From Crocodylus rhombifer (Eukaryota > Chordata > Crocodylia > Crocodylidae): a DNA stretch of 64,000 bases. Within the stretch, counting starts at the first letter, position 1, and every line of letters starts with the position of its first letter. A program made the position numbers and the translations under genes. Positions 21,330 through 32,925 of this stretch are shown here, in pieces. The stretch is from NCBI GenBank assembly GCA_038503035.1, contig JAVSML010018938.1, positions 1 through 64,000 on the forward strand, in the 5' to 3' direction. Under the pieces are notes generated by a model. The model did not search any database. It had not been told where the DNA came from and saw only the letters and a list, made by a program, of their open reading frames with translations.

Positions 21330-21974
21330 CCTTCCAGGGGACTGGAAGACAGCTGGGGTAGCAGACAAGCTAAGGTGCATAGTTGAGAGCCCAGAGGTTA
21401 CAAGCTTGAGGCCATAGCAGAAGTACTCATGGTGCAGCCTGTCACGCTCCAGCAAATCTGTGAATTATGCTAAATACCTTGTCACAAGGACACGAGAAGG
21501 AAGGGGGTCTGGAAGATCCTGAAAAGCTGTGAAGCCATGCCCAGGCCAGAGGGGACTGTAGTACCCAGCTTCCTGTCACCACCTGGTCTGTGACAAGCAG
21601 ACTCCCTTTCAGCATTGTTGGCATGAACATACCAGACAGCTTCTCCTGTATGGCAAGCAAAGCAGAGCAGTATCCAGCCCTGTGGGGCAGAAAATACAAC
21701 CACAACTCCTGAAGTCTACCTTTCCTGACTTGCGCTCCTGGAGGTTGTTGGTGACCACCCTCTGACTTCCTCTGTCCCTGAGCCACTGGACCTCCCTTTA
21801 AGGGAAGACACCAGGTTCCAAAGGGCACACCGGTCAGACAGGAGTGCTCCCCACTAAAACCCTGAACACGCTGGACAAGTCCATGCTCAGCATCCAGCCC
21901 ACATAGCACACCTCTGCTCCTACCACAAATCTCACCAGATCAAACACTGCCCCTTTTAAATATCTCATAGCTAT

Positions 21975-21980
21975 AATAAA
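21975..21980 (+). promoter_or_regulatory. Poly(A) signal, intact unit 2
   Basis: AATAAA in TATAATAAAGGTTTTGAG lies about 650 bp past the stop codon. The aligned block near 345-355 at the left of the window has the same context with the signal mutated. Confidence 0.45.
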
Positions 21981-22149
21981 GGTTTTGAGATGACGGCATA
22001 GTTCTCATGTTTTTGTCACAAACTAGGGCCGAATACTATTACACGGTCATCATGCTGGTGACTGCATGTGGCCCTTAGTCATCACAGTCATCCCTTGAAG
22101 AGCCCAGCACTGTTTTCCCCATGCCCTGTGACCCAGTGACCTGCTGCCC

Positions 22150-22470
22150 CCTCCCTTTTACACCTGTTCTTTCCTTGGCCCCAGAAAGATCATTGATATA
22201 AATTACATTTCTTTGGGGTCTCTCTCAAACCCAACCAGACAGAAGACACCTTTGCTTTCTCCTTCTGACTCAGGCACTGGATCAGCGCCAGGGATATGGC
22301 CCCTCTAGGGCTCTGCTCTATACACTAGAGTCTCCCCTTGGAGCCCTGCTCTTTATTGGTCTTAGACCTTCCAAGGATCCTTTGGCATGTGCTAACTGAG
22401 CCCTGATGATCAGGGTCTCAGTGAGAGCCCTTGCACCTGGGCAGAGAGCCAATGATGGGGCCTGGGTCCC
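22150..22470 (+). repeat. Downstream blocks of array unit, last copy
   Basis: AAATTACATTTCTTTGGGGTC, GGATATGGCCCC and CCTTTGGCATGTGCTAACTGAG align with 2590-2900 and 11640-11870. This is the rightmost array homology I can see. Confidence 0.55.
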
Positions 22471-23820
22471 TCATGCAGACTCCAAAAGAGGCCTAGCATT
22501 CTCTGCCCCTTCTGATTTCTGTGTGGCTAGTGCATTTCCCTGCCAGCGTGGTTTGAAAGCAGAGCAGCTACTCCCACATTCATCCAGTATGAGCCAGCAG
22601 TGTGCACATGCAGGGCAGCATGCAACTGGGATACGCATAACCATGTCTGCACACACAGATATTGGGGAAGACAGGGAATTCCTTCTGAGAATGTGGCCCT
22701 TACCACCAGAATATTTCCTCAGACTGCTGCAATAGCACAATACATTCCTGTTCCCAGGATGGCCTCACAGAGGTGACAAAGGCTCTCTCAGACAAATCAG
22801 GCATGTCAGATCCTCCTCAGCTTCCACTGGCAAGGCTCCCTCAAAAAAACAAGGAGTGCATGGTGGTGGGAATGATGCATGGTTAGTGGTTGCTGCAGGG
22901 ACATAGCCAGCATAGTCCATCCTAGGCTGGGGGGAGAGGTCTGGGAAGTGGCTTGAGTGGATGGTCCCATGAGCCTGCCTTCAGAGAATGTGAGGAAGAG
23001 TCAGGGAAGGGGATCCCCCGATCTGTGCTGGATACGCTGATGTTGGTTTTGGGAGTGGCTGTTTCTGTCAACAGTGTTAGCAAGATGTCCTGAGTGACTC
23101 ATTGTCTCTCCAAAGGCAGGAAGGAGGGGTTTACATCCCAAGGCAAGACACAGGATTGAGAACTCACTATAAGCAAAGGGGTACTCCCCACCACAAGTGA
23201 GATCAGAAACATCAGAAACATTTTTGGGGGGCACACAGGCTAAGGTCTAAGGAGAATCCCCACATTAACTGCACTGAGTCTGGTATGCCCAGTGAAAGAT
23301 CCCCCCTCCTATACTGCAGTGTGGTCTCTCCAAAAAACCCACTTTCTTCTCTGCCAACCTCCCTTCTTCCTTCACAGAGGAGCACATAGTCTCCTTTTTG
23401 CCATGCCACAGGAAGCACACCAATGGTAGACAGTGTCTAGGTTCTGAATACTAAAATATAAATACACCTAAAAATATTAGAAACGGCTCCAGCAAACAAA
23501 TCCACGTCGAGTACAAAAGACCTTCCTTCACCTGGAACCACACAAGGTATTGTGGATCTAGCAACAGGGGTGACTGACTGCTCTTGAGTCTGCAGTGGGG
23601 CCAGCCAAGAGGAAAGAGGATGGTTGCTTCCTGCTGGTTCAGCATTACACTGAGTTGTGTCCATCTGCAATTACATTCTGTTCTGTTCCACTGTGTCTCA
23701 GCATTTTAACTTGTTATCATTAGAAGCTTGCTGTTGGGCTTTGCCTTGTTAATGAATGGCCTGAGCACAGTGTAAAGCATAACTTGCCATGAGTGCTAGT
23801 GCCTTCCTTTATTAAACAAT
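22471..23820. other. No feature recognised
   Basis: Non-repetitive-looking sequence lies to the right of the array. The short overlapping open frames show no conserved pattern. Confidence 0.4.
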
Positions 23821-24192
23821 GGGTATGTCTACACATGCATTTATGCCAGATTAAATTTACTGTGCAGTAAGTTATTTGCAGTAAGTGGGGATAGGCCAGT
23901 GTCTACATGTGCAGGCATTAAAGTGCATTAACACTCTGTGTGCTAAAGTTAGTCCCAAGTCAGTCCACACACACAATGTTACCTCACAGTAAGACATCTA
24001 CACATGGGTTACTGTGCAGTAACTAATCAGGTGTAAATCTGATACCTGCACGATGCATGCATCAAATTTACGCTCATGCTGGCATAAGTCACCATACTTA
24101 CTGTGCAGTATGGGCGTGCATGTGTAGATGTGTGCCCATACTATGCAGTAATTTTGGTTACTGTGTAGTAAATGCACACGTGTAGATGCACC
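23821..24192. mobile_element. TCTACACATG-type TIR element, copy 1
   Basis: The left end GGGTATGTCTACACATGCA and the reverse complement of the right end (GGTGCATCTACACGTGTGCA) form inverted repeats. The interior repeats TTACTGTGCAGTAA-like palindromes. It is the same family as 36789, 37844 and 38630. Confidence 0.65.
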
Positions 24193-25500
24193 TGCTGTCT
24201 GTTTTTTAATGAATTTCTTAAGATGCAGCTATACCTGGCCTTCTGTCTGGGTTTTAATGGCAAAGCTCAGTTGGAGTCATTTCACTAAATTCCTATGTCT
24301 GAGAGTGAGGAAATCTGCATATTGTTTCTCTCTGATTACAAGGTGCGTCATTTATTTGTCTATTTATTATTTGGAACTTGGACTGAATGTTCTCCCTCCC
24401 TCCCCCCTGCTATTCTCTTATATTTGAAACAGTGGCCTTATGTTCTAAACAGCACAGTATTAAATTGTGCATCACACTTGGTGGAATGATGCTGGCGGCC
24501 AACAGGACTAGATAAAAAATATGTTGATTCATTTTCCTGTAACTTGTATTAGGATAACATATTAATAGATGAGTAACTGGCTGAGTAAACTTTATGTGAC
24601 CTTTCCCAGTGGTTTTGAAACTGTTTTGCGTATTTCTGCATTTGCTGCACTGCAGAATGTTGAAAAAATTGGTAGAGAAAACAATTTAGAATAAACAGTT
24701 GTAGATTATTTCTGTATGCCTCGCTAGCCGCTGTGTCACATATCCCTACACATCACTACCATGCTGACTTCTTATGCACGCACGCACACATATCCTTCTC
24801 TAAGCACATTTGTCTGAGTGGAAGAACATTTGTCTATACAGAATGGCACCACAATCAGATCAAATCATTTCTTGCATGGGAGCCCCTGATGGAAACAAAA
24901 ATAGGGATTGCACAAAGTGCAGGCGTTTGGCACTTTTTAGAAGAGAAGAAGAATCTTAACTCAATTGCATTTTGGGTAATTACTTTCTACCAGTCTAAAT
25001 CTCCCCTGTGCATTTAGTAGGATACTATATGCTTGACTTCCTGTCCTAAGATGTTTATTTAATATTACTGCTTATTGTTGAACAGTTGCCACTGACCAAG
25101 GATGATTCTGGAGCAGTGGAGTCTCTAGATGCATGCATGTTATAGTTGTGTAAAGTGCCAAGAATCTTGCAATGTGCTTTATATCAAAACTAAACAACAG
25201 CAATGGCTCAGATCAGTAACACTGTATATGACTTCTTTCATTTAGGAGACCTTTTGTAAAGCTTTTGAGGTCACCTGCATCTTATGGATAGTGTATTGCT
25301 TTCTACTCCAGGGGATTTACCTGCATAATTCTCAGCAGCATTAAAAATATTTCTATGGATAACCCCCTTACCCAGGAACATTAAACCTGTAAATCTGGAC
25401 TGTGGAATTACCTGAGAGATACAACATACATGTAAAAATCTCCCTCAATTTTGACCTGAGAAAATAATAAAATAATTAATTAGATAATGGTGAAAAATTT
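24193..25500. other. AT-rich sequence, no feature recognised
   Basis: I see no repeat ends, coding frames or splice-flanked exons that I can support. A short CGCA/CACA run occurs near 24777. Confidence 0.4.
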
Positions 25501-25507
25501 AAAAAAC

Positions 25508-25611
25508 CGGCCAGATTCTCAGCTGGTGTCAGTCGCTTCACCGATATCAAAAGAGCTCTTCAGATTTAGCCCAGCTGAGCTTCTGTCTCTATATTTTGGA
25601 GAGTGAAACCA
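25508..25611. repeat. Palindromic CAGCTGGTGT-type interspersed repeat, copy 1
   Basis: TTCTCAGCTGGTGTCAGTCG at the left is mirrored by CAGCTGAGCTTCTG at the right. About 100 bp, including AGAGTGAAACCA beyond the right arm, recurs at 28092-28193. Related arms occur near 30190, 30500 and 45510. Confidence 0.45.
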
Positions 25612-26630
25612 TTTTTTTTAATATTCTGGAGAAACAGAAGTTCCCTGGCCTCTGCAGATGCTTGGGGAAATTAACCTTCTTGTCAATTTTGCTGAGCACC
25701 TGCAGAAGCACCATGGGTCTTTGGCTCTGGAAGACAAGTGCCAGGCATCTAAACAGGTTTTCCCTTGGAACCCTGCCTTGGAATTAGCAGAAGTTCGTGG
25801 AACCAGAGACAAATTGAATGAAACATTTTGGGCCCCATGAATGGGCATTTTTCAAGAAGACTTGGTTTAACTGGAAAACTTCCAACCAGAGGTACTCAAC
25901 ATGCACCCAGGTGCTGAGCACTTGAAAATCTGGGTTTTTATTTTGATGCTTCCACAGGGAAACCTGGGTGCCATTCTGGGTATGGAAAACCTAGACTCAT
26001 CTGCAGCTTCTGGCAAAATAACTCTTGCTTTGTTTGTATGGCCCCAATGCCCAACACCCCAAATCAGCAATAGTGAATAATTCTTTGCTCTGGTCATACC
26101 AGCGTAGGGGGAAATGAAACAATTTACTGGTATGCTTAGGAAGTCAGCAAGTAAATCATCTTGTTTATTGGTGCTGAGGATTAACAGCGTGAGTCTTCAG
26201 GATTCCTGTTTATAAGATTAAAACCATTTCCACAGAAGCTTTTAGGTACACGGCACTTCTGGATTTTACAGGGTAGCAGGATGTAAGACATCTGGTAGAC
26301 ATGCTCTTGCCAGGTAGGGGCTTACTTCAGAGCTATTTTTTATTGTCTGTGCAAATCAACATCAGCATGACTAAACAGACAACAGTCATTTGTTCCTGGG
26401 TGGCTTAGTGTTTTAAGCCTTGCAATTTCATGCCTAGCTATAATGTAGATCTTAGACTCTCTCTGACTTATTACGGGGAATAATAATAATCAATAAACAT
26501 TTGCTGGTTCATAAACTGCCACCCAAGCGAATGCAACGTTCTGATCCCCTACTGAGACAGTCTTCTTAATTAAAGGTTAAATTAATCTTTTCACCATCAG
26601 TTTCCTCTTCATTTTAATTACTAGACCTCA
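25612..26630. other. No confident feature
   Basis: A 60-codon open frame at 25658-25840 after CTCTGCAG was considered as an exon but has no convincing donor or homology. Confidence 0.35.
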
Positions 26631-26639
26631 AGGTTCAAT

Positions 26640-26800
26640 GCCTGCTGCCCATGGTCAAAGCATGGCTCTGTTGTGAGCAGCAGCATGGGTAGAAAACTGA
26701 AAGGGAGTCAGGAGAGCTTGGTTTTGTTCCTGGCCTTGCCACTTGCCCACTGGGTCATCTTGGGCAAGTCACGTGCTTTTAAATAAAGAGCAAAGAGCTT
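26640..26800 (+). repeat. MIR-type core SINE fragment
   Basis: GTCAGGAGAGCTTGGTTTTG, then GCCACTTGCCCACTGGGTCA and CTTGGGCAAGTCACGTG follow the order of the MIR core and 3' consensus (GGGCAAGTCA). Confidence 0.65.
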
Positions 26801-26960
26801 GTCAGGTGATCAAATAAGCAAGACATATGGGACAGTTTCTCCACTGGCCTGCACAGTGAATGGGTAGTGTAAATGTAAAGATCTCTTTTTGCATAGTCCA
26901 GAGAGAAGTGTAGAAATATTAATTAAATGACGCTGAGCTATGTAAAAAGTGGGGCTAGAT

Positions 26961-28089
26961 CAGGGGTGGGCAATAATTTGGGCCAGACGTCCACTTAAGC
27001 TGCATCCACATGAGCGTGGACATTTGTTTCCCTGGGGGCAGGAAGCAGAAGCACACCTTGTGCCGCTGCTACTTGTTCCAAGGGAATGCCTGTGCCGCAT
27101 GCACTCTGGTGCATGGCAGGTTATCCCGGCTGGGGTAGGGGAGGCTGGGGCCAGCAACTGTGCTGGCCCCAGAGGCCTTACCTGGGGTCCTAGGGGCCTC
27201 CTAGGTATGAAGCCATGGCAATTCTATTGCTCAGAGCCTGGCTGGATGGCCATCCTCCAGTTCTGGGCAGCATGCACTGCCCCTGTGTGCACAGCCCCGC
27301 TTTATTTTTTAGCTGGTTTTTTTTTGACCCTGGGATTTCCCAGGGTCAATCCCCACCCTGCTATCTTGCAATGCAGAGAACACCTGAATGTGTGGCGCTG
27401 CAGATGGGTCTGTGGTGCTACATACCGCATAGCTGCATTCATCTGGACATGGCCTTAGGGGGAGTTTGGGTGAGCTGTTGTGGGACAGGCCAGCACCCCC
27501 ACCCCTGGCAACAGTTCACCAAAGCTCTGTAAGTGGCCCTCTGGCCCAAATAATGGGCCATCCTGATCTAAAGGCACCTTCTCCAGCCCAGCACTATTTT
27601 CGTGCACCACTTTGGGCCATATGGGTGCACAGCTCCTGCCTGATCCACCTGCGTGCTGGGGACTTGGGGTCGAGCAGGAGCTGCACCAGGGTTGGGCAGG
27701 AGCCATGGCTCCTGGCCCTCTTCCTCCCCTCCTCTGCCAGTGCAGAGAAACTCAACTGAGCTTTGACTTGACAGAGGATGAGCTGTCTAGTCTATGAATG
27801 GCTACAGGTCAGAGCTTCATGCAGATGGCCTCACTGTGTGGCCAAGAGCTCAGGACCTCCCCCCTGCCTTGGAGCATACACTGGTGGCTGGGGGGTAGGC
27901 CAGGGAAGGGAGTGAGCAGCTGCTGCTGCTGCAGCCAGCTGGCATGTGGAAGGGAGAAGGGCGAGAGGCACTGAAACCCAGGGCAGCTGCGGGCCAGATA
28001 CAATTCTCCTTTAGAGAAGCAGCTGCAGGCCTGATAAAATCATTTGGCAGGCCGGATCCAGCCCACAGGTCATATTTCGCCTACCTTTG
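26961..28089. mobile_element. Long non-autonomous hAT element, 1129 bp
   Basis: Ends CAGGGGTGGGCAATAATTTG and, reverse complement, CAAAGGTAGGCGAAATATGA are inverted repeats. GGCTAGAT (26953-26960) and TGCTAGAT (28090-28097) are an 8-bp target duplication with one mismatch. The GC-rich interior gives several overlapping frames on both strands, none transposase-like. It split a palindromic repeat: the sequence right of it (28092 on) matches 25508-25611. Confidence 0.75.
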
Positions 28090-28091
28090 TG

Positions 28092-28193
28092 CTAGATCTT
28101 CAGCTGGCACTAGGTGGCTTTGCTGATGTCAAAAGACCTATGTGATGTTACAGCAGATGAAGTTCTGACCCTATATTTTTGAGAGTGAAACCA
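28092..28193. repeat. Palindromic CAGCTGG-type repeat, copy 2
   Basis: AGATCTTCAGCTGGCACTAG, GATGTCAAAAGA and AGAGTGAAACCAA align with 25508-25611. It abuts the hAT element at 26961-28089. Confidence 0.45.
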
Positions 28194-29486
28194 ATGCATT
28201 ATGGTTAGTAACTGTGTGGATAAGTGGAAAATGAATGCATGCTCCTGTCATTAGATAATGTTTCATCTCATAGCAGCACCTCATCCAAGCAAATGCCTGA
28301 GGCTGGGTGAGCATGGGAACAAAATACCACCCAATATATTATATAAGGCTGTTAACACCTCCCATGCTTAAGGCTCAGTGACTATTTATCTCACCCACAT
28401 CAGTGGCAGAACATTGCAGCCACCCACTACCACCAGCACCATGGTGAGGGAGAGTGAAGGATAACATGTTCACCTGAGATTGCAGAGGGTAATGGGGAAG
28501 GGGTGGTTTGGAAGGCAAAAGGTGCTTGTGCAAGTCAGCATATGGTCAAGAATTTAGTTATCCCCCCCAGGTCTCACGAACTAAAAGTGAGCATTCAGGA
28601 ACAGTCAGTTTATGTCCTACACAGAACAACCTGTGAGGATGTTCCAGATGAAGGGACGTTTTGAAAAGGCTAAAGCGTCATGTTTTTTCCACAAGCCCTA
28701 CAGGTAAGACTCCAATTGACAGACCATAACAATTCCTCAATGCCACTCAATTTACTTCAATCCACTGTCTTGTCTTTGCCCATGCCCTTTCTCCATGTTG
28801 GTGCCATCATTCTCATTTGGGTAATTGATTCCTTACCACACTGCTGCTGAAGAACACTGCTTGACCAATAGGTACTGATTAGCATTTCAAGACTCTGAGA
28901 GCTTAGACAAACATGTTTGTATCACTGTAACTTACTCCAGGTTTATACACTCATGTAAATTATACCGGGAGCCAGGGCAGGAAGATGAACAGCTATCCTG
29001 GGGGAGCTATGCACAATAAACAGATATTATAGCACCTTGTCACCTAGGCGATGGAAGAGGAGGTAAAAGCCTACTTGCCTTGAGCAAACAGCTATCCCAG
29101 GATAAACAGAGGACAGATGATAAAAACACTAGTACATACTTAAACCAGCGTACTTTTACTCCATCAAGGTTAATTCAACAATTGTTTTAAATGAGCTCCC
29201 CCAGGGCAGGACTGGTATCTCACCTGCCAACTCCTTTTTTATACCCATTTAAAGATTTACACTGGCATTAAATATGTTATCTTTTCAGACCCTGAGAGTT
29301 CCACTACAAAAAAGTGGATGTCGTTTTTATTTATCTAGAGGCTGTCAGACAGAAAGTGATAGCAAGAAGAATAAGAAATGGTAGGCAGCAGGATCATGAA
29401 AAAATGAGCTAACTACAGTCAAAAAACCTGAGGCTGAATCTATTCAGTCTTTGCAAGTTAGTCTAAATTACACAGATTAAATTGAA
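28194..29486. other. No feature recognised
   Basis: Mixed sequence with no repeat ends or coding signal I can support. Confidence 0.4.
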
Positions 29487-30146
29487 ACAGAAGTGAACAG
29501 GCATTTACCTTTGATTCAGGAAATACAGCCACATGCCTGCAGTGGCTCAGGCCAGAAGCCAGGGACACTAGAGCACAGCTCTCTGGCTATATATTCACTT
29601 CCTCTTCCTGCTGCCCCAAGGTCTGTGGGATTTGCAGTCCAGAATGACAACAACAGGACTCTGCAGGGTTGCTCATCACTTCCTCTTCTTGCTTCCAGGT
29701 GCCTCTGGGATTTGTAGTCCACAGTTGTAGCCAGCAGTAAGTTTGGGTGGGGGAAGGGGTATTTAACCCCTCTCCTTGGCCAATCCCCAGTTGGGTTTGC
29801 CCCTCCCTGTCCCCCTTTGTCAGCCAGCCCTCACTGCTCCAGCTAGGAAGCAGAGGAGTGGAGAAGCCCTGCTTTCTGGAGCAGATAGCACAGCTCAGCC
29901 CAGGGCTGCAAAGCATACTGGGATGCTGGGGGACTGTGATTTAACTTGAACCAGGAAGGGGTCTGGGACAGAAGTTTCATAAACTGGTTTGACCCAAATC
30001 AATTAAGTCTGATACTACCTTCAACCAGATTTATCTTAAACCACTTTCAGCCATTTTGAAACTGGTTTATGTGCACTGAGCTTCTGTTCTAGTACATGTT
30101 TAAACCAGTTTCTGATGGCTTAAACCGGTGTATGTGTAACTTCTGT
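29487..30146. mobile_element. 666-bp interspersed repeat, copy 2
   Basis: It aligns with 10282-10947 from ACAGAAGTGAACAG to CTTCTGT. Two such copies in unrelated contexts show a dispersed element rather than part of the tandem array. Confidence 0.65.
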
Positions 30147-30189
30147 TCCTCGTCATGGTGACACAAGAGCCTGGAAGAGACGAGACAGC

Positions 30190-30600
30190 TCTGGCTATAT
30201 CCTCAGCTGGTGTAAATCAATATAGCTCAAGGGAAGAAAACACCATTTTACACAAGCCAAGATCTTGCTACAGGTCTGGGGAAAAATACTCTGTGCTCCA
30301 GCCTGCCCCTGCCCGCTCGTCCTGATGTGAACTTTGATCACCTTGGCTCTAAATTCTGAAGCAAGCCATGCACTGTACCTTGGTGTTACTTTTGAACACT
30401 ACATACCAACAAAAATGTTTCATCCAAATTTCCCCAACTGGGTCTCCTTTTGCTCCTATCTAGACCTACACTTCTATCTCCAGGCCACTCCTCAGAATCA
30501 TAGACAAAGAACGAGGCCCTCAGCCAGTGTAAAGCAACGTAGCTTCATTGATCTGCCTCAGAGTTCTGATTTTGCAGGTAGCCTATCCACTGAGTGAGAG
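30190..30600. repeat. Fragments of CAGCTGGTGTAAATCA-type repeat
   Basis: TCCTCAGCTGGTGTAAATCA (about 30200) and CCCTCAGCCAGTGTAAAGCA (about 30514) with a following AACGTAGCTTCATTG are arms of the palindromic family seen at 25508, 28092 and 45510. Confidence 0.42.
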
Positions 30601-31041
30601 CTGTGTTCTTTATTAGTAACACTAGCACAGGAACAGTGTAAGAAGCACATACAAAAATACTCTCTCTCTCTAGTCGCCTTATAAGTCTGTCCAGACCCTG
30701 CCCAGTCTTTTGATCCAAATGTTCAAAACAGAACAAGGCAATTTATAAGCACCTTGCATGAGAGACAAAACTACAGTAATAACATCATTTTACATCATCA
30801 CGTTATTTTTTAGCAGAAAGGTGTTTATCAAGGCTGAAGCAATGAGTTTGTATGTCACTGTAGCAAAATGATAATCCTGCCCCCCTGTGATATACAGAAT
30901 GGTTTACGCTGGATCCAGGTTTGCCAGGTTAATCACCCCTTGACATTTTCAGAATGGTCTCTGCATCAACATCTAACTCAAGAAGTGCTATCATGTGCAG
31001 TGATATAATCTTCAAAGATCAAGGAAAAGGCCAGCACTAGC

Positions 31042-31345
31042 ATCTTCTCTCATGAACGATGCGTGCCTCTGGCCGTTGGGGGGGCATGGCAGCGGCAGAA
31101 GCGCGGTGGTGGCAAGTGCTGTCAGCACCGGGGTGGGGGAAGTGGCGAGCGCTGGCCAAGGGTCAGCAACCACCTGCAACTGCCACCGGCAGTGTTGGCA
31201 GCGGACAGCGGGCATCACGGACTGCCCACAGACGCCACCAGCGGTGTCAGCAATGGAATAGTGAGAGGTGACCGCCAGCAGGCAGCACCTTTTTGGAGGA
31301 GGTGCACTGTCATGCTCAGGGGGTGCATGTGCACTTGTGTGCACC
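31042..31345. other. GC- and CpG-rich block, probable transposon body
   Basis: CpG is frequent here against an AT-rich background. Competing open frames exist on both strands. It ends near the near-palindrome GGTGCATGTGCACTTGTGTGCACC. I take it for the body of a recent GC-rich repeat rather than a CpG-island promoter, but neither termini nor a target duplication were found. Confidence 0.35.
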
Positions 31346-31445
31346 CTCTACACATTGCCAGTCTCTTACTCCTCTCCTGAAAGCCATTGCCTGATGCCCA
31401 TACTGCACTCTTGCATGTTGCCTTTCACTTTACCCAGCACACAGC

Positions 31446-31490
31446 CAGAACTGGGGGCTGCAATTTGGCAGAACTGGGGGCTGCAATTTC
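31446..31490. repeat. 23-bp tandem repeat, two copies
   Basis: CAGAACTGGGGGCTGCAATT occurs at 31446 and again at 31469. Confidence 0.85.
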
Positions 31491-31499
31491 CTAACTGCC

Positions 31500-32570
31500 C
31501 ATTTTAACACGTGCTGGCCGTGCACAGCAGACACACTACATTGAGGTACAAGCAGCTGAAAAACTCAACCAACTCAATTTGCTCAGTTCTACCAACATTG
31601 ACCAACACATGAGCTTTCAAAGGCAAACCATCAGGCCAGGCTTATGAAGAAGGCAGGCACCTTTCTAATGTTCGACCAATGCTGAATCCTGTAGATGTGA
31701 AAGGACCTACAGTGCCATAATTCACAGCTTTCTCCTGGGTTTGCCTTTTGGTTTGTCACTCACAGTTTAGACTCTATTGTATCAGGTCTTTCAAGATGAG
31801 CTGTGTAGCGCTGATTATGTCATTCCTACTGTTCGGAGGAAATTCTCCTCTGCACCTTGAGGCATCTTGACATTGCCAATACGTTGCCAGAGTAGCATAT
31901 AAATGTAGGAATGGCTGGAAATTCTTTCCCAGAATTTGGTAGATATCACTAAAGCAGTTCATTGAAGTGTGAAAGGAAGGAGCTAAATCCCAAATGTCAT
32001 TTAAAACTAGACTGAACTAAAAAATAACCTATTCTTTATCCCTATGATGAACGGGGCACAATGTCTCAGCAAACTGATACACAGGGGATGGATTCTACCA
32101 TAGACTGGGCAGGATACCACATGCAAGGACATTGATCAGGTCAAGAGCTGCCAGCTACAGACACCTGCCTCCTGCCATGACAAGGAGGAGTGCAGTTTAA
32201 GCAGCTATACCCCAGTCACCAGAGCAATTAGTGTGACCTTACACTGCTAACAGGATAAAACAGCTTGCAGTCACTGGGGCTGCTGCTATACAAAAGATAG
32301 GAAAGGCTCCAAAGCCAAGGTTAGGCAAGGTAAAACATGGAAAAGAAGACAGGGGTAGGTAATGCTGCCTTACTGACATTTAGTAATAGCATAGCCCCAT
32401 AAGAGTGCCCACCACACAGTGTCTGGAATGCTGTGGTCCTCCTCCTCATTGTTGGCCTGGGCACTTTTCAGGGGAGTTGCAAAAGAACTTCAGTTCCACA
32501 AACATAACTACTTCTGTACTGCTAAGAGTAATTTCAGCATGATATGCTGACTGGTAGCTGGTCTCAGAGA
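31500..32570. other. No feature recognised
   Basis: No coding or repeat signature I can support. Confidence 0.4.
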
Positions 32571-32760
32571 GGATTATAGAGTCATAGGGGCTGGGAGGCA
32601 CCCCAGGAGCCCAAGTCCAAGCTCTAGAAAGGATCCTATCTGTCTGAACCACCCCAGGCAGATATTTGTCTAACCTACTCTTAAGAACTTCCAAGGATGG
32701 AAATTCTACAACCTTTCTAATGAATTTGACATAGATATCCTTCCTTCAGCCATTCCTGCA
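32571..32760 (-). mobile_element. CR1 LINE 3' fragment
   Basis: AGAGTCATAGGGGCTGGGAG, GAACCACCCCAGGCAGATAT and CTAACCTACTCTTAAGAACT read as the reverse complement of a CR1 3' coding end and tail. The minus-strand frame begins MEVLKSRLDKYLPGVV (from 32694). It is degenerate. Confidence 0.65.
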
Positions 32761-32779
32761 CTTGGATGATCCACTTTTG

Positions 32780-32925
32780 TACAAAGGAAAGGAAAATCTA
32801 GTGGTTAGGTTGTCAGCTTTGGCCTTGGGGACCTGGATAAAATTCATACCCACAAACGTCCTGTGTGTCCTTAGGCAAGTCACTTAGAGAGCCTCAGTTC
32901 CTGGCCTGTAAATGGAGATAAGCAG
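32780..32925 (+). repeat. MIR-type core SINE fragment
   Basis: TAGTGGTTAGGTTGTCAGC, then GTCCTTAGGCAAGTCACTTA and CCTCAGTTCCTGGCCTGTAA follow the MIR order. Confidence 0.72.

Larger units (their letters stand above)
1..22470 (+). repeat. Tandem array of duplicated gene units
   Basis: Blocks of the same sequence recur in the same order and orientation. The promoter/exon 1 block is at about 425-660, 6310-6730, 8130-8540 and 19930-20330. The pyrimidine-rich intron block is at about 660-1010, 6740-7310, 8570-10277 (split by an LTR), 11880-12017, 16190-16560 and 20340-20790. The last-exon block is at about 1-60, 2095-2140, 7492-7786, 11046-11220 and 20966-21329. Two downstream blocks recur at about 2590-3170, 11640-11870, 12740-13170 and 22150-22470; only the second of them is seen at 14600-14990. 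I read this as at least five, perhaps seven, copies of one small gene, unequally decayed and separated by later insertions. Divergence is high, so the array is old. Confidence 0.72.

Noticed and set aside
25658..25840. 60-codon frame after a CTCTGCAG acceptor-like site
   Set aside because: The peptide looks protein-like but the only donor candidate (AAACAG before GTTTTC) is weak, no neighbour exon is seen and no family is recognised.
27215..27759. Overlapping 105-, 97- and 83-codon frames
   Set aside because: All are inside the 1129-bp hAT element; no transposase motif and frames compete on both strands.
31012..31380. CpG-rich block as a possible CpG-island promoter
   Set aside because: The block is short, has hairpin-like sequence at one end and no adjacent exon; a GC-rich transposon body explains it better.
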